Positions 37,436 to 49,851 of a DNA stretch of 64,000 bases are shown piece by piece. Position numbers and translations under genes: made by a program. Each line of letters starts with the position of its first letter. The first letter of the stretch is position 1. Source of the DNA: Anadara kagoshimensis (lineage: Eukaryota; Mollusca; Bivalvia; Arcoida; Arcidae); contig CM037862.1 of assembly GCA_021292105.1 (NCBI GenBank), forward strand, positions 30,784,169-30,848,168, given 5' to 3'. A model generated the notes under the pieces. The model was not told the DNA's origin and searched no databases. It worked only from the letters and a program-made list of their open reading frames with translations.

Positions 37436-37506
37436 TAAGAAATAACATTCTATTTGAGTGTATTCATTATACCAAATGAAAACACTCAAATAGAATGTTA
37501 TTTCTT
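37436..37506. repeat. 26-bp-arm hairpin in intron 2
   Basis: Perfect inverted arms, taagaaataacattctattt onward, with a loop of about 19 bases. It could be a tiny MITE or a structured intron element. Confidence 0.9.
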
Positions 37507-40500
37507 ATATTTAAAATCATAAAAAGAATTGTTAGCATGTCAGAAATGTAAAATTATTGATACAATAATTTGTTTTATTCAAGATACTGACAAACCGCCG
37601 TTTTCCAAATAAGGAAAGGATGCTGACCAATGAAACAATGTATGACATAATTGAGGATGATATTTCATGACGTCATCGGATTGTTAAACATTATAACGTA
37701 ATCAGAGGTCATTACCCACACAGTATTCAAGAGCATTTGAATGCTAGCAAATAGGTTCATCTGAAGAAGGTCAATTTCAATTGTAAATATATACATGTAT
37801 ATGCAATGTTGTTAGATTGATTTCAAAACTGTATTTACTGCAATTTGCACCAAAATTTCTTTTGTTTTAGCAAAATCGAGACCACTTGCAGCAGCAAAGA
37901 AAAAGAGTTACACTCCACTGTCAGATGTGCCATCAAGTAATGAGATATTGAATAAATTTGCTACAGAATTGAGAGATGTATTGCCAAATGCATGTTTTTA
38001 TTCAGGTAAAGATATCAGAGTTGACCATTTGAATAATTATATGGAAAAGTATTTGACCTTCCAGTTTGAACTTTGAACCTTTCAACTAACATCAATGAAT
38101 TGTTAATTTTGTTGTTTTTATAAATATTGAGATTTTTTGTTGATATTGAAAATGAATTTGTTGCAATATGCCATTTTATTTGCTAGAACAAGAATCTCAG
38201 AAATGCACATTATATGCAAACACTGACACAATGTTGCCTGTAGGGCACCTAGGAGAGAATAGGTTCCCAGTATCTTCAAGCATGTCACAAAAGGAGACTA
38301 AAACTGGGGTACATTGAATGAAAACATAAACCAATGACTCATGTGACAGCATAGGTGTGGCACAAAAAAGACTACCAGTATTGCTGCATATTGGCCTTAC
38401 TTCACTACAAAGGTATAAATTTCTGCCACTGCACATACTGATGATGATGTCTAGATATGAGTGAAATAATCTTGACTAAGACATAAAATTACAATCAATC
38501 AGTTGATCACTGAAAAACTGTTGACAATGCAATGCAAAGAGAAAGAATTCCTCCTTCAAAGTTAGTGCTTACTGAAAAACTATTCATATAATTAGATTAT
38601 GCATATGTATACCAAATGCAAAAAAAAAAAAAAAATAATAATAATAATAAAAAAAAACATGAAAAACTACCTGGATTCATTTTTTGAGTTTTTTTAGTTA
38701 TCTCCCTTTACATGTCACAGTACAAAGTAGTGTTTGCAATGTTTAATCTTTGCAGGATTAGAAATTATTGATAAGCCAGATAAAACTCATTCCCATAGAT
38801 CTTTGGAGTTAGATGCCAGTTTTGAAATTAAGAATATGGTAAAAAAAAGCATCAGAGTCATCAGGATCTTCAAATCCAAACACCATCCTGGAACATTTGC
38901 CAAAACTGACACTACAGGATATTGCAGATATCAACATGGTGACCACAGGACAAAATGAGAACCAAGCTTGGCACAAGATGAGGGAGGGCCGTATCACATC
39001 ATCAAACTTCTACCAAGTATACACCAAAGTTTCAAGTTTGTTAATGAATCCAGATTGTGACGTTAACACTTTACTCTCTTACATAATGGGATATAAACAC
39101 ATTAACCCTAACATAAAGTCTATAAAGCATGGGTTAGAGACAGAACCCATTGCAAAGAAATGTTATATTGAAGATTATCACAAATTGGGCCATACAGATA
39201 TATCAGTGAGTGATTGTGGGTTATTTGTTGATATTGAAAGTCCATATTTGGCTGCAAGCCCAGATGTCTTAATATCTTGTAGTTGTTGTGGGATAGGAAT
39301 GGCAGAGATCAAGTGTCCACTGATACCAAAATATTCTACGTGCAATTCTTTTTGCAAATGTATTTTACCTAATTGCTTATACATTGTGGATGATAATATT
39401 CACCTAAAGAAAAATCATAGTTACTATGCACAAATTCAAGGCCAGTTAGCCATTACAAAGAGAAAATGGTGTGATCTATATGTATATACATGTAATGGTT
39501 CTTTTACTGAACGCCTTTTATTTGATACTGCTATTATCAAGGTATATTGAGTCATAACAAAATTTTTTTCTTACATATGTAATAAAAGAAATATTGTATC
39601 GTGATTTGCAGAAATCTGTAGACGGTAAATCAATATTAAGTAATGCGCCATTGAATCAAAATGATTCAAAACCAGGATCTGTTTTCTTTTGTCCCATATG
39701 TAAAAAGCAAATCAAATAACTTCATCAGCATATTACTCATATAGAGATAACAGCATAGAATGTGAGGGGTGTTCCCTTTGGTTTCATTTTTGTTGTGTTA
39801 AACTGACAAAGGCAAAAGCGAACAAAAGTGAAACCTGGAAGTGTGCAATGTGTAAATAATTTGATATGCCAGAAAGATGAGTTCCCACTACTTAATTTGA
39901 AGATTTTAATGTCACATTAGACTTGAAACAAGGAAACATACAATTCATTGAGATTTAATATTTTGGGAGTTTAATATACATATTGCAAATCCCTGCAATT
40001 ATTTTGCAAATATAATCAACATGGTGGTAATGTGTAAGAGGCAATTCAAATTTTAAGATCCTAAAAGTTTTCATTCTCCGAATAGCTTGCTCAATATATA
40101 TTCTTCTATTTGCCACTTCTTTAGTTTTAATAACATCTACTTTACTCATCTGTGCCGCTCCCTTGCGGCCTGGAGGAACTATTAATCTTGCAATCAGAAG
40201 TGTCACTTCCTCCTGAATTTGAAATCCTCTGTCTGCTAGAATTGTGTCATGTGGTTCAATGATGTCTAAAAAACCACATAGCATTGTAATTTGCTTGTCA
40301 CTTGCCCTCCCAGCTCAGCAGGCAGAAATAAAATTTATCATTCCAGATGGAATAATACTAATTAAAAACTTGGCAGTGTTGTGTTTTTGTAATCACTCCA
40401 TGTAAGGTTTTGAATAATCAGATTTTGTGGCTTTTCAATAAAAATTTCAGAACAGTCAATTATATGACGTACACTAGAATATTTTGAATTTTGGAATTTA

Positions 40501-40951
40501 GGTGGAAGATTACCACGTACTATCTCTTTGGGTGGATTGTAAACCAAAGAGCCAAAAAATGTGCAAGCACTTTAACCCATGTCGTGAAAATTCTTGACAC
40601 TTGTGAAGATGAAATTTCAAATCTGTCTGCTAGATCTGCATCTAAAAGACCCAGCCTTAATTTCATCAGTGTCATTATCATTTCTTCTTTAGCACACAAT
40701 TTTTTCAGTCTAATCATTTTAATTTTTTCAGTCTAATCATTTTAATTTTTTTAGTTTTTAAGGGGTTACATTGGAATTTAGAACCTCTCCAATACCTTAA
40801 ATGTTTAATTTCAGGTTCTATTATGTTGTATGCACGATTAAAAGCCAATATACTTGGTATTCCTGTGTAAAACTTCATTTTTTGATCAGAGCTGCAAACT
40901 TTTGAGAGAACACTGATTGGTTTGTGGACTTTATTTTCAATGTTTTGTTTT

Positions 40952-43543
40952 TAGCTCACCTGAGCCAAAGGCTCAGATGAGCTATTGCAATCTATCACCG
41001 TCCGTCGTCCGTCGTGCGTCGTGTGTAAACTTTACATTTTAATCTTCTCCTCCAAAACTACTGGGCCATATTTGATGAAACTTGGTGATTATCATGCCTA
41101 GGTAACAGCCTTTCAAAATTGTGTTCAAGGTTTGGCCACGCCCAACAAGATGGCCGCTGTTACTAAAAATAGCAAAAAGACAAAAAAAATCTTCTTCTCT
41201 GAAACCAAAAGGTGCAGGCAAATTTTGATTGGATATTTGGATTCAGCATACCTGGGAACATAAAAATTGTGTTTTTTATGAAAATTAGACGAAAAATAGG
41301 TTACGCGTTTTTTGTGTAAAATTACGTAATTTTTAAAATGAGACATTTATTGTTATAACTTTATAACGGCTGAAGATAATTGTATGGAGTTTTCACTGTT
41401 GATCTTGTCTTGCAATTTTCTTCCAATTGATGTCAAGGTCGAAGGTCAAGGTCATGTCCCAGTTTTTGACCTTTGATAAAAAATGCTAATTTTTTTAACA
41501 TTTCTTGTGATAATGGCATAGGATTTTCAGTTATTTGTAGGTATTGACATGATGATCATTTTGATACATAGATCAGGGTCGTGGGTTCAAAGGTCAAGGT
41601 CACAGATGTCCAAGAATACCAAAATAGTTAATTATCTGCAAAACTATGAATTTTTTGTATAGGCATGTATATCAGAATATTGTAGGTAATGGCACAATGG
41701 TCATTTTGATATATGAATAAAGGTCATGGGTTCAAAGGTCAAGGTAAAAGACGCGAACGAATACTTAAATGGTTAATTATCTCAAAAACTATAAACTTTT
41801 TGTATAGGCATGTATATTGGAATATTGTAGGTATTGGCCTAATGACCATTTTGATATATGAATGAAGGTCATAGGTTTAAAGGTCAAGGTCATAGAATTG
41901 AACGAATACTTAAATGGTTAATTATCTCAAAAACTATAAACTTTTTGTATAGGCATGTATATTGGAATATTGTAGGTATTGGCCTAATGATCATTTTGAT
42001 ATATGAATGAAGGTCATAGGTTCAAAGGTCAAGGTCATAGCTGCAAACGAATATTTAAATGGTTAATTATCTCAAAAACTATAAACTTTTTGTATAGGCA
42101 TGTATATTGGAATATTGTAGGTATTGGCCTAACGATCATTTTGATATATGAATGAAGGTCATAGGTTCAAAGGTCAAGGTCATAGATGCAAATGAATACT
42201 TAAATGGTTAATTATCTCAAAAACTATAAACTTTTGTATAGGCATGTATATTGGAATATTGTAGGTATTGGCCTAATGATCATTTTGATATATTAATGAA
42301 GGTCATAGGTTCAAAGGTCAAGGTCATAGCTGCAAACGAATATTTAAATGGTTAATTATCTCAAAAACTATAAACTTTTTGTATAGGCATGTATATTGGA
42401 ATATTGTAGGTATTGGCCTAACGATCATTTTGATATATGAATGAAGGTCATAGGTTCAAAGGTCAAGGTCATAGATGCAAATGAATACTTAAATGGTTAA
42501 TTATCTCAAAAACTATAAACTTTTTTGTATAGGCATGTATATTGGCTATTGGGTATTGGCCTAAATGGATCATTTTGATATATGAATGAAGGTCATAGGG
42601 TTTAAAGGTTTCAAGGTCATAGATGCAAACGAATACTTGAATGGTTAATTATCTCAAAAACTATAAACTTTTTGTATAGGCATGTATATTGGCATATTGT
42701 AGGTATTGGCCTAATGATCATTTTGATATATGAATGAAGGTCATAGGTTTAAAGGTCAAGGTCATAGAATTGAACGAATACTTAAGTGGTTAATTATCTC
42801 AAAAACTATAAACTTTTTGTATAGGCATGTATATTGGAATATTGTAGGTATTGGCCTAACGATCATTTTGATATATGAATGAAGGTCATAGGTTCAAAGG
42901 TCAAGGTCATAGCTGCAAACGAATATTTAAATGGTTAATTATCTAAAAAACTATAAACTTTTTGTATAGGCATGTATATTAGAATATTGTAGGTATTGGC
43001 CTATCGATCATTTTGATATATTAATGAAGGTCATAGGTTCAAAGGTCAAGGTCATAGATGCAAATGAATACTTAAATGGTTAATTATCTCAAAAACTATA
43101 AACTTTTTGTATAGGCATGTATATTGGAATATTGTAGGCATTTGCACAACAATCATTTTGATATATGAATGAAGGTCATAGCTTCACAGGTCAAGGTCAT
43201 AGATGCAAACGAATACTTGAATGGTTAATTATCTCAAAAACTATAAACTCTTTGTATAGGCATGTATATTGGAATATTGTAGGTATTGGCCTAATGCACA
43301 TTTTAATATACAGATGTTTTAGCTGTTTATAAATAATATATTGTAGCTAGACTTTAAATATGTTATATATAGCATACTTATATAATAATTATTATAATTA
43401 ATTTGCAAAAATACTTGCATATTATTGGCCTTTACTGCTGAAAATTTTGATATTCTCTTTTATTAATGTCATTGGCCATTGAACCTCTGCATAAGATATG
43501 TACTCTTCCTCAGGTGAGCGTTAAGGCCCATGGGCCTCTTGTT
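40952..43543. mobile_element. Pearl-like non-autonomous element with a central satellite
   Basis: Starts TAGCTCACCTGAGCC and ends CCTCAGGTGAGCG plus ttaaggcccatgggcctctt. Inner parts of both ends are inverse complements (GCTCACCTGAG/CTCAGGTGAGC). The middle is a 145-bp tandem array. Flank, repeat core and flank is the layout of the mollusc pearl/HINE elements, which are regarded as non-autonomous Helentron relatives; the match is by architecture only. It sits in the transposase coding sequence just after the coiled coil. No clear target duplication. Confidence 0.75.
41517..43310. repeat. 145-bp tandem array, about 12 copies
   Basis: ggttaattatctcaaaaact recurs at 41771, 41916, 42061, 42206 and 42350, giving a 145-bp period. 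Each unit contains aggtcaaaggtcaaggtcat, like monomers of many mollusc dispersed repeats. First and last copies are degenerate. Confidence 0.95.
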
Positions 43544-44099
43544 TAATTTTGTTTTCTAAATAAATTATACTGGCTTTCAGATGTTTGATTTCTTCATCTT
43601 TTTGTCGACATGAATTGCAATTATTCACTATATAGTCATGATCAAGTAAACAGTGCCCTGCATTACTAGTTTCTGGCAAATCTTGTTTCTTTTCCCTTGA
43701 TGATAAAGTTTTATTTGAAGTATTCAATCTTTCTTTGGGTGGTGGCCTTGACTTTGTTGTAATGGAATAATCATGACCCATTGACAGTGTCGGGAAAGGA
43801 TTCGTAACTGATGGAAAACCATCAACAAAGTGATGAGAACAGACCCTGGTGTTTTCGTTTGGCTGCCAATTAGAACCATCAGTATTTACTCTATATACAT
43901 TTTTTGTCCATACTGATCTACTGTACGAGTCTTTATTTTCCCTTGGAAAGGTAAAAAGTTCAAAAGGTGGATTGCATGTGCAACACTGTGTGCCATAATT
44001 GCATTTATGCTGATTGCAATAGTTTTTCCTCCCTTTCTTTAGTTGATAACCACTGTTTTTGCAGTTTATTACACAACAGTTGCGTTTTGACATTTTATG

Positions 44100-45403
44100 G
44101 GAAAATTAAACAATCCAAACAAAACTCTTTGAAACAAAATATTTAACAACAATACAACATGCAAAACATATTACCGTTATCCAGTAATGATCTGAAACAA
44201 TACAGACAAACAGAAAGTGTAATATAGAATAAACAATGATGGTTCACTTGGACATTTTATAGTAATTATAAAATATACTTTATGAATGTATGGTTTTCAC
44301 AATTGCCAGTAAGTGTGTGTGTGACATTTCTACTGATAAGTAATAAGATATAGATGCATAAATTTGACATTCATCATTATCAAATATATATAGTTTTATT
44401 GAGAAGGATTAAATGGATTAAACTGATGTAAATAAATATTATTTAGCCATTATGACATATTTTAATTTTTCATATAACTCTGCCATTTATTGATGGAATA
44501 AAACCATCACAAATTTTATCATATTACACACCCAGCTGTGTGTCACCAAATAGTTTACATGTTTGTTTGTTAATGAGGTTTAGCATACCAGTCAAGATTA
44601 TTTCACTTATAATTGAGATGGCACTAGTTACATGTGGAAGCCCAGAATATTTTACCCATTATATATATTGATGACAAAATAAAGTGATGGTTCTTTAATT
44701 TGCCAGAAAAGAAAGACATGACTTGCATCTCAGATTTGAATCCATGACCCTTTCTCCTGATTTCCACATCACTGCCCCCCCCCCATTTTACCAAGTTAAC
44801 ATCTCCATTGGGTTGCCTATTCTTTCCTAGGTTGCATTTTCACTTGGGTCTGTCTTGGTATGAGAAATGTTGTCAGTTTACTTGCTATATTGCTGAAAGC
44901 TGGTGGTGTTCTCCATTATTCATAAACCTTTTTATAAGTGAAAAATCTTGATCGTGATTTTAATCATGCACGTTGACAAAACACATATTCAATGATATTG
45001 TAGTCTTGGTGTCTATCAGTCTGATCAGGATATAGATTTAAAATAGTTTTTTAGCATTTCCGATTATGAAAAATCGCAAATATACAGAATCAAACTGCGA
45101 AGTATTGTTGCTGAAAATTATCTATGATTATCTATGTTTTAAAGTCTGTGGGTTCTAAAATATGTTTAAATACAAATCTATATACGTCGGAACCCATGTG
45201 AGGGGCGGCTGATTCGGAAGCAAAATGTATAAAAATATTATATGAAACTCTTCGAGAAAATACCAGAATTCGATTTTGTACGTTGCAAACTTACATTTTT
45301 GCATGCGTTTGTAACATTAAGATATGCGATCCGTGGTTTCAAGTGAGTTGCCGTTGTTGAGCATTCCATATGACGACTCGTCATCGCCATTTTAATTTTT
45401 TTT
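44100..45403. other. Non-coding, right flank of the ISL2EU-like element
   Basis: AT-rich, with a 9-C run near 44777. The right terminus of the transposon should be here but was not identified. Confidence 0.4.
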
Positions 45404-45408
45404 TACCC

Positions 45409-45914
45409 CGGTTGACCTTTGACCCAATGTGGACGATTTTGCGTGCAATACGTCTATTGTCTCACCCTAGGGTTGAGACAGGCTACACGCCGAATTTCCC
45501 GCGTAGTTATACCTGCTCTGGATTTATCGTTGAAAGGACTTAATAAGCTGAGAAAAGTTCCAAAGTCAACCAACAATTTCTCAACGTCACAATCACTTAC
45601 ACACGCTTAATTGATGATGTCACAATCATTTTACGTGAGAACGTCAACAAAAATTGATTATGTCATTTTAGCAGGCACGGATGGTGACATGAAAACTTAA
45701 CATTTTATGTAATTTTATGTTTATTAATCATGTTTTATGTTGCAAATGTTTGAGAAAAAGAATCCTACACCAGTAACAGGGTAAGACAGAGATATCCCAA
45801 ACTCGGGTGAATATTTTCCTGTCCAGAACGAGCTTTAGCGAGTTCTGGACATTGAAAATATTCATTCGAGTTTGAGATATCTCTGTCTTACCCTGTTACC
45901 GGTGTAAGATTCTA
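45409..45914. repeat. Second copy of the palindromic composite repeat
   Basis: Opens taccccggttgacctttgac. From 45455 it follows 20605-21064 closely (gggttgagacaggctacacg, ctgctctggatttatcg) and ends with the same long palindrome (45758-45914). There are small differences in the loop. Confidence 0.88.
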
Positions 45915-46375
45915 TTATTCCCCCAACCCCCTAAGTTTAAGATAATATGAAAATAGGCATTGTCTATCCCGGGAAATATCCAAATTTATTATCGGGTTAT
46001 TGTGTACACAAACACCCCCCAAAAAGAGATGACACACATTGTTTTGTCTTACCCAATACTAGTGGGACTGATTATAGTTAACTACCGCCGAGGTTCTTGC
46101 GTCATCTTTCAAACATCACACAGAACTGAGTTTTGGTATGATCTTTCCAGGGACACAAAAGGCTATATAGTTAATATACTAATCCATACCACGACAACAT
46201 TTTCACGTTGTAATGTCTTCTCATCTTGAGTCACCTTTTACCATACCATGTGAATAATTTAATCTACTGATTTATGGATTGCATAAATAACTTCTCCCGT
46301 TTCTTAAAACAAGATGTGTATCATATCACAGTTCAAGATTGCCCCATTCAATTAATGAAGCAGTTATACCAATGA
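45915..46375. other. Non-coding, nothing recognised
   Basis: An 89-codon frame (45960-46229) has no recognisable motif. Confidence 0.45.
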
Positions 46376-46650
46376 AAAACAAACATACTAATCCATGTCC
46401 AAACCACAATCCAGAAGTAAAGTAAAAAAAAATTTGAAACTGACAAGTTAGGTTAAACACGCGAACTTCCACCAGGGAAGTGAGACCGAGTTTTCTGGAA
46501 GGGTGAGCACCTCCTGTTAGCTAGCTACACCCGCCTCGTGTGTAATCAATATTAAGTGAAAGGAACATGGAACAATACAGTGATGACAGTCATAAAACTT
46601 TTTGAGGGCCCTGATAAGCCTAGGCTTGCAATATCCCTTAGTCAACAATC
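46376..46650 (-). mobile_element. Penelope-like fragment
   Basis: 46376-46545 matches the segment at 55252-55425 (aaaacaaacatactaatcca, gctagctacacccg). 46572-46650 matches the RT end (tgatgacagtcataaaactt, gataagcctaggcttgcaat). Confidence 0.72.
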
Positions 46651-46667
46651 TATTCTGTGTGTGACTG

Positions 46668-47350
46668 CCTTTGTCGCTCAATGGTATAGCGTCCTCTTGG
46701 AGAGTGGAAGGTAGTGTTGGACCGATTAATCGATAACTTATCGTTTGAGCGTCCGATTAGCGACAATCGATTCTAAAATCTAATAATCGATTGATTTCGA
46801 TTATTTACTGAAGTTCGTTTATGGAACGTCTCTTACAAAATAAGTATTTAATTGTAGCTGAAATAAGTGTACTTGGAAAAGAAAACTAACACAAATGTAA
46901 GGAAGAGTAAATGATCAGAAAAATGGAGGATATTTTAAATCTTAACTGAGATACAAGTATCTTGCAGATATTATCAAGACTAAAAATTAGAATTTAATCT
47001 AATTTACCTTGTAATTTCCGCTTCAATTTATTAACCGATTAAAATCGGAAAATCGATCGAAATCATCTTCCGATTATAATCGATTATGAAAATGCAACCG
47101 ATTCTCATCACTTTTTGGTTCCAACCTGACTTGTGTTATACATGATAATACTTTAAAATTTGAGTTACTGCTTCCTCATTTTGCAAGCCACATTTGGCTT
47201 AGAGGATAGATTATCGACTGGTTATAGAATAATATTAATTGGGAGTGGAATGCTTGTCTGTGGCGTGCCGACTCTGTGAGGCAGCACCTTTAACCCACAA
47301 CCCGATATGAATACAGTGGTTTGAGCCGAGTGTAAGCTCCTCTTACACCT
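46668..47350 (+). mobile_element. tRNA-headed SINE split by a MITE
   Basis: TTTGTCGCTCAATGGTATAG (A box) begins at about 46670. The B box TGGTTCCAACC follows only at 47115-47126, after the MITE. Joining across the MITE gives normal tRNA-like spacing. The 3' end is uncertain. Confidence 0.5.
46713..47112. mobile_element. 400-bp AT-rich MITE with repeated atcgatt motifs
   Basis: Left end AGTGTTGGACCGAT, right end inverse AGTGATGAGAATCGG. Both subterminal regions are packed with taatcgatt/cgattaat motifs. Resembles hAT-type MITEs. No convincing target duplication. Confidence 0.65.
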
Positions 47351-47780
47351 TCAACATTCACAGGCATATAGTAAAATGATGATAATTTTCTAAAGCACAG
47401 ACCATTGTAAGTAACAAATGATGATTAAAACTTGACAGGCTTGTACTTAAATAATGTTAATTTTAGCCCAGCCCCTTTAAGTTTCACTGCATGAAGAGCC
47501 CCTGCCCCGGAGAGTTGAAGATTACTTTTTCACTTATATCGAGACGGTTAATATTCTAGGATGGTGCGTTGGAGTTTTTTTTTACCCAAGTCAAGATTAT
47601 TCAATATTCACCTAAATTAAAATGGAACATTCTGGGATGATATAGTAGAAAGATGGTGCTTTAAGATTTATATTGAAATGGTCACTTCTGTGGTTGTGGA
47701 GTGGAAACTTATACCAACTTTTTTTCGAGAACCAAGTCTGGGATATTGAAGAGGGGTAATGTTGATTTTACCCTAGTTAA
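47351..47780. other. Non-coding, nothing recognised
   Basis: No gene or known element between the SINE and the LINE tail. Confidence 0.45.
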
Positions 47781-48190
47781 AATGTTTATATTCATTCCGA
47801 GAACTGTAAATTATTGGAATCCCCTGCCAGCATAAGTAGTCCAGTCACCATCCCTGGAGGTTTTCAAGGATTCAATTCAGACCTTACCCAAGTGGATCTC
47901 AACTACAGTCAGCTGCTAAACTCAACATGAGTGTTTTATTATTGTTATTTTCATCACAACTTTTTGGGACAGCGGTCCATCTCATTGCACAATATGTACA
48001 GTTTCCTCATCAGTTATGTCCAAGCTAAATTTTTGATGAGTGCAGTCATTGTAGTTGAAGTCAGTTCTAGTCAGCACCTTAAAGTCAAACTGTCCCAGCT
48101 CGATCAGCTGATCATGATATCCACGTCACATGTAAACAAACAGAGGATTTGTCAATATTTACATTCAATTCGGAATAAATGTCAATAAAT
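47781..48190 (+). pseudogene. LINE 3' end (RT C-terminal tail)
   Basis: The plus frame FIPRTVNYWNPLPA, then stop, then VVQSPSLEVFKDSI (47795-47884) matches the PRTxxxWNxLP...FK tail common at the end of jockey/CR1-type ORF2 proteins. One in-frame TAA and truncation at the 5' side mark it as a dead-on-arrival copy. Sequence to 48190 may be its 3' UTR. Confidence 0.6.
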
Positions 48191-48438
48191 GTTATCTGTA
48201 AAAATGATTATTGGGACGATCTGTTAATTAATTCTTTCGAAAAACGCATTTTATTATTTTCCTTAAAAATCGATCGTTTGTGAAAACGTCTTTCCCGTCC
48301 TAACGAACGCAATTTTTGTTTACACTGCATTCAGCGAGGGTCACATATGCACTCAAAATTTCCATTCATTTAAGTAATAATATGTGAAAAAGATTTACCG
48401 TAGAAGTCATATACTGTGGTAATGCTAACCTCGTAATA

Positions 48439-49790
48439 TAGTCCAAGAGATCATGGCTAAAATCCGGGTGAACGAGGCCAAAAGGTTTGAAGGTTGATTC
48501 TTGTAGGAAAATGTCCCTAGTTACTGAAAACCCATTTCTTACGCGTCAAATCGTTTCCGATTTTTTAATCAGAAACAGTTTTTGAAGAAAAGACTCTGCA
48601 AATGTTAAATTTTGGTAAAAAATAAAAATTCCAGATTTTGAAGCATTTTGTGGCAAAAACAACACAAAAATGTTCATTCTATCTTTCATTGTGGACACAT
48701 GATAGATTAAAATGCAAAACATCCTGACAGTTTTCCGATTTTGTGTCAAAATTTTAAAATAAGCGATAAAATCGATGCTGTAAACTGCGTTTTTATCATA
48801 TCTACCGTCTTTCGATTCTTGTAAATCTGTTGTTTATGCATTAAATATGAAAACTATATTTTTATAAAGCCTTGGTAGTGCTGTAGATAAAAATGTTACA
48901 AAACTTCGGAAATATGGAACCTTAATACCGTAGCAAATATTATGTTTCCCCTACCCCAAAAATACGAAAATGTCAAAAATTCATTATTTTGGCCCATGCT
49001 TGCCGATAAGTGTTTAAAACAAATCATTATTGTTTGTTACATCTCCCGTCTGTTCCCGACATATTTATAAAACAATTATATGTAGAGTGCTTGGTGATTT
49101 TATATGAAAATTTGCACTTTTCATGTAACAGTAGTTTGGAAAATGAGTTTTCATTAAATCATTTGTACTCTACTTCTTGTAATTTTGTTATATAGGCATT
49201 GAATCTCGAGATTTATATATTTCTGTATTGCCATGGTATATTGAGTCTGACAACATAAAAAACTATCGGAAATACCGAAGTTTATAGACGAAACGGATAA
49301 ATTTATTTCCCCTACCCCAAAATTGAAAAACATGTGAAAATCCATTTTTATGCAATATATGCCGATTTGTGTTTCTAATGAAGATTTCGAGCAAAAGTAC
49401 CGCAACAATGATAAAACAAGCTTCGAGGATTTTAAATATTTGTGAAATGCTTTAGCTTAAGGACAGATAGGACTAATATAATAAAATTGCTTATTTTATT
49501 CATTTATATGTAAAATGCTATAAGAAAAAAGGAGCTTTGCCTCTTGTATTTTTGTTATTTAGGCATTGAATCTCGACTGTTATCTATTGACGTAATTCCT
49601 TGACATATAAGAGTCTAATAACACCAAAATCTGTCGGAAATAGCAAAGCTTGTAAATAAGGCCAATAAATTTATTTCCCCTACCCCAAAAGTGTAAAAAA
49701 AACTTTTTAGGCCATGTATGCTTTTGGTGAAGGTTTTAAGCAAGTGTCCATGCAACAATTATGTTTTAATGATTCAAAGTCATAGCAAAA
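48439..49790 (+). repeat. Left arm of the foldback element
   Basis: The marker tttcccctaccccaaaa occurs near 48947, 49308 and 49672, a period of about 362 bp, followed each time by a run such as tgccgat. Mirrors the right arm. Confidence 0.9.
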
Positions 49791-49851
49791 TGATTTTTTT
49801 TAAATTAAGGAAAGAAATTATGAAATATTCATATTTAAACTTGAAAATCAA

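Larger units (their letters stand above)
35517..39859 (+). pseudogene. Spliced SAP-SWIM-YqaJ-PHD nuclease of the ISL2EU-type element
   Basis: Proposed exons: 35517-36474 (interrupted by a MITE), 37016-37200, 37871-38005, 38756-39541 and 39612-39859. All four introns have GT...AG and matching phases. Domains in order: a SAP-like DNA-binding helix pair (HWTNDALCDFLSKRGLS); a SWIM zinc finger split by intron 1 (CAC in exon 1, CNHV in exon 2); a YqaJ/lambda-exonuclease-type PD-(D/E)XK fold (WHKMREGRITSSNF, HGLETEPIAKK, AASPDVLISC, AEIKCP, AQIQGQLAIT); and a C-terminal PHD finger (CPIC, CEGC, HFC, CAMC). Nuclease activity in processing transposition intermediates is inferred from family. Damage: the MITE, a frameshift in an eight-A run (38841-38848) and another near 39712-39720 within the PHD. 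The open frame continues above the ATG to 35283, but SAP placement favours 35517. Confidence 0.8.
35517..44093. mobile_element. ISL2EU-type two-gene DNA transposon, decayed; coding span only
   Basis: Two convergent genes with stops 95 bp apart (39859 and 39957): a YqaJ-type nuclease (+) and a THAP/HTH/DDE transposase (-). This pairing is characteristic of the ISL2EU superfamily as I know it. A MITE (36006-36377) and a pearl-like element (40952-43543) have inserted into the coding exons. Terminal repeats were not located, so the true limits are wider than the coding span. Confidence 0.8.
39955..44093 (-). pseudogene. THAP-HTH-DDE transposase of the ISL2EU-type element
   Basis: The N-terminus (44093 down to 43545) is a THAP-type C2CH zinc finger: CCVINC, FTFPRE, VWTKN, RVCSHHF. 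A Lys/Ser linker and a short coiled coil (EEIKHLKASIIYLENKIK) follow. The 2.6-kb pearl-like element then interrupts; without it the frame runs on into KFYTGIPS. Next come an HTH_Tnp_4-like domain (LRLGLLDADLADRFEISSSQ, 40.6-40.7 kb) and a DDE_Tnp_4 core with D in IIDCSEIF, D in LADRGFQ and E in IEQAIRRMK. Damage downstream: frameshifts in a T/A run at 40554-40559 and at 40384-40388, and a TGA where Trp is usual near 40313. A 24-bp tandem duplication (40717-40741 area) keeps the frame. It would bind the element ends and cut them. Confidence 0.82.

Noticed and set aside
45419..45610. 63-codon frame in the palindromic composite
   Set aside because: Part of a repeated non-coding element also present near 20.6 kb.
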